A DNA stretch of 64,000 bases. It comes from Adiantum capillus-veneris (lineage: Eukaryota; Streptophyta; Polypodiopsida; Polypodiales; Pteridaceae). The translations under genes were made by a program, and so were the position numbers. Positions 1 to 10,161 of the stretch are shown one piece after another (position 1 is the first letter of the stretch; each line of letters opens with the position of its first letter). Where the stretch lies: contig CM043942.1 in assembly GCA_014529385.2 (NCBI GenBank), forward strand, positions 19,357,991-19,421,990, written 5' to 3'. A model generated the notes under the pieces. That model saw only the letters and a list, made by a program, of their open reading frames with translations, ran no database searches and was not told the origin of the DNA.

Positions 1-240
1 TAGACTTTCATTTGATTCCAATGGACACCTCATGCAATTGTTGACTGGATATACTCCTGAGTTAGATATGTGTTAACCCTTCACTCAAAATTATGCTTAG
101 TCAGTCAGAATTATGTTGAGTCGGATGTTACTGAGTCGGGTTTTTGCTGAGTCGGATTTCTATTGGGCCAAATGTTGGTTTGCTAGATGTTCGTCAATCA
201 GATCTTGCTGAGACAGATTCTATTAGGCCGTAGGTTAAAG

Positions 241-248
241 CTATAAAT
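241..248 (+). promoter_or_regulatory. TATA box in copia-like LTR
   Basis: CTATAAAT in the middle of the LTR, conserved in the other LTR (AGCTATAAATTG near 1531). Position upstream of the CT tract fits a U3/R promoter. Confidence 0.5.
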
Positions 249-304
249 CAGTGTAATGTTGTTGAGAAATTTTATGAACGACTCTATACACAAATCAGTT
301 TTAC

Positions 305-305
<1 letters not shown>

Positions 306-362
<57 letters not shown>
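306..362. repeat. (CT)n microsatellite inside the LTR
   Basis: An almost pure CT dinucleotide run of about 55 bp. The same run of different length is at about 1596-1662 in the partner LTR, so it moved with the element and has since drifted in length. Confidence 0.9.
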
Positions 363-364
<2 letters not shown>

Positions 365-513
365 TGCTCTCACTCAATCTTTACACATGCAGTTCTAAGA
401 GTCTTCTCTATGTTGTTCCCTGTTGAGGGTCTATGCCCTCAACACTCTGGCAATCACGGTGTTTTAGTGATGAAGACTCGCCATTTCTTGTACTACTGAG
501 GTGCGGTTCAGTG

Positions 514-541
<28 letters not shown>
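514..541. repeat. (CA)n microsatellite
   Basis: Run of CA dinucleotides in the internal region just after the 5' LTR. Confidence 0.9.
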
Positions 542-544
<3 letters not shown>

Positions 545-810
545 TAAATCTTTGGTGGGATCTTGCCGAATCAATTTCACCTACATCATTTGATTCTTCC
601 TACACTTGTTCTTTGTAGCAGTCATTTCCACTATTTGCAAGCAAAGCTTCCTTCATTCTCTCTTGCAGATTCCCAATTTTTGATTTCTGATTTCAATTTT
701 TGTTCTCTAACTTTCATTCTGTAGCGTTATCTTTGATCTTGTTTTCCATAGTTTTCTTTGCATCACTTATCATGATTTGAAGAGCAAGCTTTCAGCCAAG
801 AAGCCCTCCT

Positions 811-1130
811 TTGTACCTACAGATTTTCATGGAGGAAAAGAATTTGGAAGACATGGTGCAAGTGAACAACATCAACCTTGCTGCAGTCTCTGATCTCATT
901 TACTGTGAAAACCAGAATCTGAATTGGTATTGCAAGCACACTACAGTTGACATCAAGAAGGAAAGTTACATCAACATGCAAACAAAAAGCATGGACATTA
1001 GATGGTGTATTTCTGAAGCGGTTTTAAGATGCTGACTCTTGGCAAGGACGAAGTGATCCAAAGGGGGCATACCGGCAAAGCAAAGATTGGATGTACTACC
1101 TAGAGACACGGAGCCTACAAGAAGCACAAA
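811..1130 (+). pseudogene. Relic of copia RNase H C-terminus
   Basis: Read in the plus frame from 811, this gives LIYCENQNL, then after about 25 residues KSMDIRWCISEAVLRC. Copia RNase H ends with (I/V)YCDNQ(S/N)xxxL...KHIDIRxHFIREAV, so both motifs and their order match. The aspartate expected in CDNQ is glutamate here, and a stop follows at 1033. The stretch sits just 5' of the 3' LTR, where the end of pol belongs. Recognition is by motif only, and the match is partial. It could instead be captured sequence that resembles it by chance. Confidence 0.45.
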
Positions 1131-1315
1131 CTTGGACAAGGTGATGAATACGCTTTTGGTGAACCAATGCCACAAGAAATCATTTTTTTTCTCCAACATG
1201 TTTCATTCTCAAATCTTTGTAATCCTATGACATGTCATAAGGCATTTGAATTTGATCAAGGGATGTGTGAATCTGTGTCAAATTTCTACAGAATCCACCA
1301 TCGGGACACGCCATG

Positions 1316-1595
1316 TGTTGACTGGATATATTGCTGAGTCAAATATGTGTTAACCCTACAACTAGAAGTATACTTAGTCAGTCAGATGTTGCTCAATCAG
1401 AATTATGTTGAGTTGGATGTTACTGAGTCGAATTTCTGTTGAGTCAGATTTCTGTTGGGTCAGATGCTGGTTAGCCAGATGTTGGTCAATCAGACTTTGC
1501 TTAGATAGATTCAGTTAGGTTGTAGGTTAAAGCTATAAATTGTAATGTTGTTGAGAAGTTTTATGAACAAATCTATACACAAATCAGTTTTATGA

Positions 1596-1665
<70 letters not shown>

Positions 1666-1745
1666 TGCTCTCACTCAATCTTTACGCATGCAGTTTTAAG
1701 AGTCTTCTTTATGTTTTTCCCTGTTGAGGGTGTATGCCCTCAACA
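1316..1745 (+). repeat. 3' LTR of the small copia-like element
   Basis: Starts TGTTGACTGGATATATTGC and ends TGCCCTCAACA. It matches 39-444 over its whole length, with scattered substitutions and small indels. It is followed at once by the target duplication GCAAT. Confidence 0.85.
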
Positions 1746-1750
1746 GCAAT

Positions 1751-2238
1751 ATGAAAGCATGACATTGCTCCTTGAAAAAGTTTTGTTATCATCCTTGCAA
1801 TAATGCATTAAATAGGTGTATCTTTGAAAATCATGCAAGCCAGTGTCCCAGTAAGATTTGATTCCTTCCTAGTAGCTATTAAAAAGAAACATAAGAAAAA
1901 TATAAAAAATACATAGAATATATATATATATGAAGTTACCATAGATATAGAATCTAGCTAGGGTGTGAGATGATAATGAGATAGTAGAAAGAAAGAACGA
2001 ATGCTTTTTGCCCCAAGTTAAAAAAGCGGAGCTACTGATGCTTTTTCCCATAGTACTTTCTAACGGTAAAGTAAGAATATGTTACCCTTGAAATAAATAT
2101 TAGGATGAGATAGAAAGCTTTATTATTCCTAGATATGCATATTTACATTATAGGAAGTATACTTATGTATCTAAAAAGCTGCAAGATATATCTTCTAACA
2201 TTTGTTCCCACTACGTACATGTCACACCACGACATCCA
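1751..2238 (-). other. Probable 3' LTR sequence of element D
   Basis: On the minus strand a purine run (TTTAGAGGGGG, plus-strand 2239-2249) is followed by TGGATGTCGTGG at 2238, the arrangement of a 3' polypurine tract and LTR start. The AT-rich stretch down to 1751 has no coding potential. The copia-like element probably lies inside this LTR, whose far end would be outside the window. No second LTR copy is available to fix the ends. Confidence 0.35.
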
Positions 2239-2467
2239 CCCCCTCTAAACTTGCACATCCTCTGGTATGTGCCACATATGATTTTTTGCAATTTCAATTC
2301 CATTGTAAATCTTCCATGATTTCATCTTCATTGATAACTTCCAACACTTCATCTTCACTTTGATCTTTACTTGTGTTTTGCTCTTCTTCCTTCTCAATAT
2401 CTTTTGGATCACTGTCTCCTCGTCTCTTAAACACTTTGATTCTTTTTCTTGCAATGTGAATCTTTAC

Positions 2468-3480
2468 TTATGTACCATCTAGTTTAGACAAGTTGTAAGT
2501 AGCATTTTCATGCACATGCTTTACAACATACAGTCCAAACCATCTTTTTGAGAACTCACGCATGATTGTGCGTTGGTTATCAAGGCTACTATCATACACT
2601 AAAACCCAGTCACCTTTGTCAATTGCTTTACTCCTGAGCCGATGTCGCTTATCAAAGTAGTCCTTTTTTGAGTCATTATTTTGCAACCTCAATGTCTCCA
2701 GGTCTTCTCTTTAATTGCCTTATGTGCAATGCAAGGAATTGTATCTTCAATCGGCATCACTGGCTTTTGACCATACATCAGCTCCACAGGCATATAGCCA
2801 GTTATGATCATCCCATAAAGCATATGGCAACAGTTTTGGCCACTCACCAACTCTTTCTTCGCAAGCCTTGGCCAAATCTTTGATGATAGGAGGATGACCT
2901 CTTTCACTCTTTCCATTGCCTTAAGTACTAGTAAGAGAAAGCTTGATTCCTAATCTGGAAAAGAACTCCCTTTCTTCCTTGGCATCCACTTCACCTCTGT
3001 CTGTAGTGATCTTTCCCACACAACCATAACGGAAAATCACCTCATCAAGAAGGAATTTTCATACAACTTCGGCTCGCCCTTCAACTTGGTTGGTCAGGTC
3101 CTCTCGTGCAAGAACTAAGTATCTCATCTACCAGAGTCCTAAAGGCATTGTGACTAGATCCACAACCCATTTTTAGTGCATGGCTAGAGGATATATAGGG
3201 TGCAATCCATCCCAATGTCGGACATTTGAAAACATTTGACAATTACACACGACTCTACAAATTGAGATACATCTTTATACATACCCTTCCATCAATATTT
3301 TTCTTTCAACTTAGAGAAGGTTGCCCACACACACCTGTGTCTAGCCCATACACTCTCATGAAAATCTTTCATGAGCTTTACTTGAGTCTCTTTTTACATA
3401 TAACCCTTTGTGGTGTAACACCCGTTTGTTTAGGATGCTTACATAAGTAACCATCCCTCAAAAAGTATCCATATGCTTTC
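2468..3480 (-). pseudogene. Integrase of element D (broken)
   Basis: Reading through frameshifts on the minus strand gives a zinc-binding module (H..H then SCVxCQ), then the rve core with REDLTNQVEGRA and KITTDRGE, which holds a catalytic aspartate. GNGKSERGHPPI follows, then a C-terminal part with KGDWVLVYDSSLD...FSKRWFGLYVVKHV, resembling the usual GDxVLVxD barrel. The open pieces are 2468-2692 and 2689-2916; upstream parts are only visible with frame changes. It would insert the cDNA copy but cannot be functional. A basic tail follows to about 2245. Confidence 0.7.
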
Positions 3481-3518
3481 CTAGGTATCATCCAGAATTC
3501 TTGTTCAGACCAATCATC

Positions 3519-5143
3519 CTATTTTTCTAGAGTACTCGAATAGCCTTCAATAAGAATCCAATCACCTTCATAAAGCTCTTTCAAGAACAATTCAAGTGGA
3601 TTATTCATGTAGACATTGTTACCTTTGACATGAGAGATAGAATAGAACTGTGTGCCTACATCTCCCTTGTCAATCATCTGTGACTCATCTTTATACGTTG
3701 CCCTTGATAGCATATGTGCCACTATATTTTCTTTACCTGAAATGTGCTTAAACTCGGGATTTAAGGACTTAATGTATGCAATCCACCACAAAATAGCAAT
3801 GTATGGCGTTGAGCAGCTTGTAATCATCCCAAGAAGTGGTAGACAATGTGTTTCTTCAACCACACATACACCAATTAGGTACTCTTTCTCATTTTTCAAG
3901 GCTATAACCATACCCCATAACTCTCTCTTTATCTGTGGATAGTTTCTTTGGCGAGCACTCAATGCCTTTGCTCCAAATCTCACCACATACCTATGTCCTT
4001 CATCATCATCTTGCCCTATTGCCCATCCAATTCTTATAGGACTCGTGTCTACTATCACAATTATTGGCCTTTTACACTCATAGTCTACCTTTCTCAAAGT
4101 CGGCGTTGATTGGAGTAATTTCTTTAGCTTTTTCATGGCTTTTACATGTGCTTCTATCCACTTAAACTTTTGATTCTTTCTAAGCAATTGGTAAAGAGGA
4201 TCAGCTACATGTACATAATGTGGAATCCGAATAAGATAAAAGACACATGCTCCCATAAACCTTCTAACCTTAGTAATGTTAGTGCATATTTCTTTCATTC
4301 TTTGGATGGTATCTACCTTTGTTGGAAAAGGTTTCCTACCATATGGCCCCCACATGTGCCCCACAATGAGCACTTCATTGACACCAAATATAGACTTTTT
4401 CCCTGACAAAGTAAGATTCACTTCCTCCAACCTAGATATAATTTTATCACAATCATTTATGTGATTTTTCACAAACTTGACACCCCCTGATATCCAAAGC
4501 TTCATCTTACCCACCTTCTTCACATCCTTTTATAGGAAAATCATCAATGAAAGGCATTGTGATTTGAGGAACAAAGTTACATAAGATCTTATTCATCCCA
4601 TCCATCATATGTGCAACCAATTTGGTTGCTCCCTACGGCAAGGTACACATCCTTACCAAACCTAAAGGTGTCCTCATGGTTGTCAAGTCTCTGCTTTCTA
4701 TTGCAAGATGAAATTGCTCATACCCTGAGTAGAGGTCCCCCGTTGAGAGATTTTCCTCCCTACAAACGCCTCTGCAAACTCATCCAAAATTGGACTTGTA
4801 CCTACATTTCTAATTGTTACCTTATTCACTAGTTTCATATCTTGGATGAATCATAGAGCACCATTCTTATTTGGAACTGTGAACCACTTGTTTGAGTATG
4901 CAGCACAAGAAGGCTCCAAAATACCCATTTTGATTTTTTCATTCAATAGCTCTACTAACTTTCGCAAATGAGACTTTGGAACCAGAATAGGCCGCAGATT
5001 CCAAGGCACATGAGGTATTGTAAAATTACCATAGGAGCTATAATAGAAGGATCAACACATTCTATCTCATGTGGCTCAAATGCAAAAGCCTTACCATGCT
5101 TTAAAAGCACTTTGTCTCCTCCTGTGTTAGAAACTCTTCGCAA
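3519..5143 (-). pseudogene. Reverse transcriptase and RNase H of element D (broken)
   Basis: The longest open part is 334 codons (3519-4523). It contains the RT thumb (LTLSGKKSIFGVNEVLIVGHM), the connection LRKNQKFKWIEAHV, and an RNase H with VDTSPIRIGWAIGQ, FGAKALSARQRNYPQIKRELWG and FKHISGKENIVAHMLSRA. RT fingers and palm lie upstream to 5143 in changing frames. The catalytic YxDD box is not readable there because of lesions. Together these would copy element RNA to DNA and remove the template. The set is recognisable but dead. Confidence 0.75.
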
Positions 5144-5895
5144 CCAACCTGCAACTCTTGGAAAAATTCCTTTGTGAAGGTGTGCCCAATCTTTTTAGGA
5201 TTCCTCAAAATTGGTTGCAAAGCAGCTCGCCCAATCTTTTCCTTGTTGTTGGGTGGTAAGGATGAAGCTACTGGTTTCACCTTCTTTGCTACACTCTTGT
5301 ATTTAGTTTCAACATGGACTTTTGAGTCAACTGTTTGCTTGAAACATTGATTTTCTTTAAAGGCTTCTATGACTTAATACATTTCCATAGAGAATACTTC
5401 CACAGTTTCATTTTCAAGATGCAAACTAGACTCCATTATAGCATCAAGCTCACCCATAGTATCTACAAAACAAACTTGCTCACACAAACCCAAAACATTT
5501 TCAGTAGGCTCTATCACCCACTCTCTTTCATGCCTATTTGTACATGCACATATTGCCCTCACATCTCTTCAAATCTTCAAGTTTTGTAAAACATACTGAT
5601 CCGTTCCTTGTTACCAAGGAGCCCGTTGAGAGAGTTTCACCTCTTTTTGGATCAAGCAAGACCCTTTTTATTTCTATACCATTGCAATCCCACTCTACAA
5701 TGGTACTTCACCAAAACCCATCATTTTTCTATGATCATGAGACTCTTTGTTCACCTTTGGTGGAGAGTGATCTCTAAGGTTGTCATGATTTCTTTCATGG
5801 TTTACACAAACTGTGAAAAATTTAACAGCATGTTTACCATCTTTGCTTCATATCTTGGCATAAGCTTAACCATCATCCATTACCTTTGTTTCCAT
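5144..5895 (-). other. Pol linker of element D, no domain recognised
   Basis: Between protease and RT on the minus strand the reading frames are short and acidic (for example 5374-5562). I see no known motif. Position fits a protease-RT linker. Confidence 0.4.
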
Positions 5896-6230
5896 TCAAA
5901 CTCCCACAATGTAGGGTTGTCCAAGATATGAATATGTGTCATGTATAAAGAAGTTGTGTTCAACCTTTAGATCACCTATTGTCACATTTACACTTGGACA
6001 TGCTGCATACAATTCACCTAATGAATTGTTTTCCACTCTCACCATCCAACCATGTTCTGCGTCCATTGGCCATTTAAATTTGTTGTAAATACTTTTTGAC
6101 ATTATATTTATTCAGAACCATGGTCAATTATTGCAAAAAATGGTTCTTCAAGATCACCTACCTTGACCAATGTCTCCGTACTATCCCATCCCCAATGGCT
6201 TCTAGAATAGTGGCTCCTAGGAATACTTTG
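5896..6230 (-). pseudogene. Retropepsin-like protease of element D
   Basis: Minus-strand reading gives the active-site region FFAIIDHGSE, a frameshift, then MSKSIYNKFKWPMDAEHGW and later SYLGQPYI. This matches retroviral-type proteases of plant gypsy elements: Asp-x-Gly active site, flap, then a (L/I)GxP(W/Y) motif. The active site here is D-H-G in place of the usual D-T/S-G. It would cut Gag-Pol. A frame change between active site and flap shows it is broken. Confidence 0.6.
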
Positions 6231-6455
6231 AGATTCTTCCCTATCATAAGCAAATTTCACTTGCCTTACATTCCACGAAGACTAATAGCATCCCACCATA
6301 TCTTCATCACCTTCTTTAGCGCGCACCTGTACTCCTTGTGTCGTCACAGTATCGCTCCAAGTGTTTGCTTCTTTCTCTTGATGATATCGATAATTTCTTG
6401 ATGGGATTCATGCTTGACTATGCCAAGAACCTCCCCCAAAGTAAACTCAACCTTG

Positions 6456-7665
6456 CTATTCAATATCCTCTCCTCTAGAACTTTCTTCAAGACGCATGCA
6501 GTCAATTGCTTCATGTAGAATCTCTTTTGTAAGCTTTTCCTTTTTAGCTAATTCCATGACATTTGGCCAAAGTCGACCATGATGATCACTCACCTCTTCA
6601 TCACTAAGATGCTCAATTTTTAATCCATAAGTAGCTACCTCAACTGAAGAGGTGGCATGGTTAGTTGCCATATCTTCAACTAAGGTTTGTATTCCCCCCT
6701 TCCCAAAGTTAGTTCTTAAGGGTAGACCTATCTCTCTTAAGTGGATTTTACCATCCTTAAAAAAACATCTTTTGTCAAAGCATCACTAAAACTATCACAA
6801 TTCCTTCTTACATGGTCTATACTATCACACCAAATACATCTATTAACAAACCCTTCTTTGGGTTGTTGTCTTTGCCGATAAAGTGGCCCTGATGGTTGGC
6901 CTTTTTCTTCAAGATTTTCAAGCTTCACCTTCAAGTCACGCATTCCCTTCATAAGCTCATCTAGCATAGACTCATCAAACTTAGGAGATATAGAAGTAGG
7001 CTTTACCATTTTGTTAGAAGTTGAGGTGGAAGGACTTCTAGTGTTTACTACCATCTTGTCCCTTCTTCTTTGTTGTTTGGCAAGCAGTGAGACAACACCT
7101 TTAACCTCATTCCAATCGGTCTTTAGTCCTTGATCAACATCTTTATCTTCAAGAAAAAGCTCCAAATTTTCTTAAAACTCTTTACCTACAGCTTGTAAGA
7201 AAATATATTTTTTCTTTGCATCTAGTGTGGTCTTTTCTTTCCTAGTGAGGTAAGCATAGTGCCGCTCAAATTCCCTAAGTAGATCTGTTATTGATAGTCC
7301 TTGCTTTGTCTTGACTACCCATTTTAGGAATGTCCTTTTGGTCACTCTCTCAAAGTCCTCCATGAAAAATTCCTCCTTTAAAGCTACTTTGAGTTCTTCC
7401 TAGTTTCTCCCATGCCCATCTTTAATTGCCCTAACATGTTCCCTAATTTTAGGAGCAACAATTAGCTCAAAGCTTTGAATCATCTCACCTTCTTACACAT
7501 GATGCAACTGCATCTCCTTCACATACTCGTGCAAAAACTTGGTTAGATCTTTGCCATTGAACTAATCCATTCTATTGACGACCACTTGTATGGCTTTGGT
7601 TGCTAAAATCTCCCTTATTTTAGTGGCATGTTGTTGTTGCATGAACATTGCAAATTCTTGAAACG
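6456..7665 (-). pseudogene. Gag of element D (broken)
   Basis: Minus strand. From the 5' side it reads FAMFMQQQHATKIREIL, then a capsid-type stretch (FNGKDLTKFLHEYVKEMQLHH), ERHYAYLTRKEKTTLD, and a lysine-rich region. A zinc knuckle CIWCDSIDHVRRNC (C-x2-C-x4-H-x4-C, near 6790-6850) follows, then an acidic tail to 6456. Gag would form the particle and bind RNA. Frames change several times and stops occur at about 7165 and 7560. The 5' end is cut at 7665, where it joins a family I ORF3 in a readable frame. Confidence 0.7.
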
Positions 7666-8398
7666 CGTTTACTCTTTTCGCCTCCTCGAGCTTTTTCTTT
7701 ATGCTTTCCACTTCTTCTTGGCTTTTTGGCTGTCCTCCATTCTTGTTTGCATTACGATAGAACCTTCAGCCATCATTAACCTCTACTTTTTCTCGAGATT
7801 CTGCTCCTTCTAAAGTTCCTGCATTTGCTCTTCATATAGTTGACTGTCGAAAATGATTTGAGTCAAGCTCGTAGCTCGGACTCTAACAGGTGATGCTCGC
7901 AGCCTCTGGATGGTTTGATATTTGACTTTCAATTGGTCCTTGAGCTCAAGGACTTCATCCAGGGTTGCTTCTTGTTCTATCTCTGCTTTTTCCTTGGCAT
8001 TTCTCATGGCCTCTACTTCTTTCGATTCTTCAACCAGCTGTAGTGTCAAATTATCCCTTTCTCTTTCGGCATCTCACAATGACTTGCTGAGCTGTAGACA
8101 CTCTTCTTCAGCTGCTTGTATTCTTTTTGTTGCTGCCTCATTTGCTTCTTCCATTGCTTGGCAGTTTTGTAGAGCCGTTGCCAAGCTGGCCTGCAGGTCA
8201 TCTTCGCTCTCTTTTTGCCTTTGGCTTTGTGCCTGCAGAGAATCCACTTCCGTTTTGATCTATTCTTTAGTGTCTTTGAGAGTCGTCATTTCTTCCTCTG
8301 AAGCCATGGATTGTGCCCGCAACCCGGCTAGCTTTTTCATTACCGCGTCCCAGTTATTAGAGGGCGGGTGCAAGTCTACAGTGTCTGTAGCAATTTCT
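7665..8398 (-). pseudogene. Family I ORF3, coiled-coil part, truncated
   Basis: Continuation of the ORF starting at 9997, in broken frames. It encodes a long charged heptad-like region with many Leu, Glu, Lys and Gln (readable piece 7810-8049, for example VLELKDQLKVKYQTIQRLRA). The homologous stretch of E2 is 36692-35930. Homology to E2 stops at about 7665 after LEEAKRVNA, and gag of element D begins. The C-terminal domain of ORF3, the 3' PPT and the LTR are therefore absent. Confidence 0.7.
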
Positions 8399-9997
8399 TT
8401 AAGTTCCACTAGCCGGATGCCTTTGCATCTGTTCTTTATGCCCTGTCCTCGCCAAGTTGAATGCGACTATGGCGGCTTCTTCCTTTGTATAGCCTGCAGC
8501 TAGCAGATTAAAAAATGCATAATAGGCCTCATCTAATCCTTTTTTCTCAGACTCAGGCTTGGCCTCTTCCTTTGGCTCAGGTTCCTGCCTTTGCTCTTGC
8601 TTCTTAGCTTGCCTTTCATCTTGATTGTCCTCAGCCTCTTTATCTTCTGGTGGAGGGCTGGTAGGAGGTGGTGATGGTTGTGGGCCAGGTTTAGGGCTAT
8701 CTGGTAAAGCTACCGGTTTTCCCTTTAGGTCCGTGTCTAATTTTGTTTTCCTTTCCCTTTCTTGGCTTTCTTGTTCATCTAGCAGTGTCTGCCTTACCTG
8801 CTCCACTTCCTCCTCGGTGAAAGGGACATGGGGAATGTTTTCCGCTGCAGCATCAAGAATCTCGAAATTCTTGATATAATCTTCAAAGCGGTCCCTTTGC
8901 ACTCTTTTGGATGATTCGGACATAGACTCGAGAGATGGCTTCCATAGTTCGTTTAAATCACCCTTGAGGGCTCTTTCTGCTCGAAAACTCTCCATCAGCC
9001 TCTCGAGTCTTGCCGCTTTCTGGGACCTGGTTTCTTTGGCCAGCACTTGAGCAAAATCTTTCTTTCCTTTTTTCTGCTCGGGTTGCTCCTCTTCAACTGG
9101 CTCCAGCAGTCTCTTCAATCTCGTAGCCACCCTTGGTGCCCTTTGCGGCTCATCTTCCTTGTCTTCTTTTACTCTCAGCCAATCATTCTGAGATGGGGGG
9201 TCAGTCCACCTTCCTTTAGCGTGTAGTGCCCCATATACCACCTTGGTGATCAGTTCTCCTGGCACTATGTAGGTTGGCTTTTTGTTGCCCATCTTTACCA
9301 AGCTGTCATGTATGTATGCCGCATAGTTCATTATCTTTGGGGTTCCTTTTGTCATTGCCCAAGTAAATGTTGTGGCAATTGCACCTAGCGGCATCCTGTA
9401 CTTCTGTGGCCTCTTAGTGCACATGTATAAGTACTGGTTGTACAATTGGCTCATAATTGCCACCTTTGGGTTGGAAATGTCTTCAAAGGTGTAATTTGCC
9501 TTTTTCTCTTTGTACACTTTGGCTTCATCCCTTCTTTTTGTTACGCTGTCCCACTCATTGGAGAGGTCTAGTGCATGGGCTACAACCCGCTCCATGATTA
9601 TGATCTCTGTATCTGGTCTGCCTTGTAAATCTGTCACCTTGGCCACTCCATCCTCTTTGATGCTTGTTACAAACTCCCATACTCTTTTGATGTCCACCCT
9701 TGCTGGTATTGCTTCGAAGTAGTTATGGAGGTCAATTTTCTCTAAGTAGCCGGCCATTTTGCTTTGTACAAATTCATTGAGCTCTCTTGGCAGCATCGGT
9801 AGCTCTATTACATTGCCTTCATTGTCTTTGAACACTCCCTGGTAGATCTTTCGGTCATTGGACTCTAACAGATCCTCTTGTATCCAGGTGCTGGTGGGCT
9901 TTAATGTTCCTTCTGGAATGACAAAGGGTTCCACCTCGTCCAGATAATCTTTGATTCTCATTCTTTTCTTCTTTGTCAGTGACTTCAAGGCTGCCAT
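8399..9997 (-). CDS. Family I ORF3, conserved retrotransposon protein of unknown function
   Basis: Open for 532 codons from an ATG at 9997. The N-terminal domain (about residues 25-260) is shared with E2, with family III (13126 onward) and family II (52753 downward). The shared core is VFKDNEGNVIELPMLPREL against RFKSEEGHQVELQLLPKEI and KFRNANGDMVKTTIMPREI, then a (T/S)IKEDGxAxxTD block. A highly charged region follows (residues 270-400), then a proline-rich segment (PKPGPQPSPPPTSPPP) and GLDEAYYAFFNLLAAGYTKEEAAIVAF. There is no signal peptide or membrane span. It lies in the env position, downstream of pol, as env-like ORFs do in Athila-type elements. I do not recognise a function; the reading frame breaks after 8399. 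Confidence 0.7.
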   Translation of the reverse strand: MAALKSLTKKKRMRIKDYLDEVEPFVIPEGTLKPTSTWIQEDLLESNDRKIYQGVFKDNEGNVIELPMLPRELNEFVQSKMAGYLEKIDLHNYFEAIPARVDIKRVWEFVTSIKEDGVAKVTDLQGRPDTEIIIMERVVAHALDLSNEWDSVTKRRDEAKVYKEKKANYTFEDISNPKVAIMSQLYNQYLYMCTKRPQKYRMPLGAIATTFTWAMTKGTPKIMNYAAYIHDSLVKMGNKKPTYIVPGELITKVVYGALHAKGRWTDPPSQNDWLRVKEDKEDEPQRAPRVATRLKRLLEPVEEEQPEQKKGKKDFAQVLAKETRSQKAARLERLMESFRAERALKGDLNELWKPSLESMSESSKRVQRDRFEDYIKNFEILDAAAENIPHVPFTEEEVEQVRQTLLDEQESQERERKTKLDTDLKGKPVALPDSPKPGPQPSPPPTSPPPEDKEAEDNQDERQAKKQEQRQEPEPKEEAKPESEKKGLDEAYYAFFNLLAAGYTKEEAAIVAFNLARTGHKEQMQRHPASGT

Positions 9998-10161
9998 AGA
10001 TCCTGTTGCACTCAGTAGTCCAAAGTTAGCGTTTTTTCCATGTTAGCTGCGAAATTGAGTTTTACTTATCCAAATGACTTGAAATTTGAAATTAAAGCTT
10101 GAAAGAAACTTGTGAAGCTGTGCATGTGCTTACATAGCAAATCTGGCCAAAATTTCCATCT

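Larger units (their letters stand above)
39..444 (+). repeat. 5' LTR of the small copia-like element
   Basis: It starts TGTTGACTGG and ends TATGCCCTCAACA. It holds a CTATAAAT box at 241-248 followed by a long CT run, so the transcript start and R region lie just upstream of a microsatellite. Several TGAGTCGGAT/TCAGATTT-like short repeats occupy U3 (about 100-230). It differs from the 3' LTR by many substitutions and by CT-run length, indicating an old insertion. Confidence 0.85.
39..1745 (+). mobile_element. Small Ty1/copia-derived LTR retrotransposon, non-autonomous
   Basis: Two similar LTRs (39-444 and 1316-1745) begin TGTTGACTGG and end CCCTCAACA, giving TGTTG/CAACA inverted ends. The whole unit is flanked by a perfect 5-bp direct repeat GCAAT at 34-38 and 1746-1750, which is the integration footprint. 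The interior is only about 870 bp and has no gag, protease, integrase or reverse transcriptase. A relic resembling the end of a copia RNase H lies near 811-1130, so I read it as a deletion derivative mobilised in trans. The base after the 5' LTR starts CTCTGGCAATC, not the usual initiator-Met primer site, so the primer is unclear. Copia assignment is inference; the LTR boundaries are seen directly. Confidence 0.85.
1751..7665 (-). mobile_element. Degraded Ty3/gypsy retrotransposon (element D)
   Basis: On the minus strand, with many stops and frameshifts, the domain order is gag with a CCHC knuckle, aspartic protease, reverse transcriptase, RNase H and integrase. That order defines Ty3/gypsy. 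It is a different lineage from the other gypsy elements here: the integrase has the GNGKSERGHPPI signature and the protease has an IDHGSE active site. Its 5' end is missing: gag joins directly to ORF3 of a family I element at about 7665. The 3' side runs into LTR-like sequence below 2238. Confidence 0.8.

Noticed and set aside
433-618. 61-codon ORF with a His-Thr run
   Set aside because: It is the CA microsatellite read in frame; no other support.
7922-8503. 193-codon plus-strand ORF, rich in Ser and Cys
   Set aside because: It is the antisense of the ORF3 coiled-coil region; its composition is that expected from complementing Glu/Lys-rich codons.
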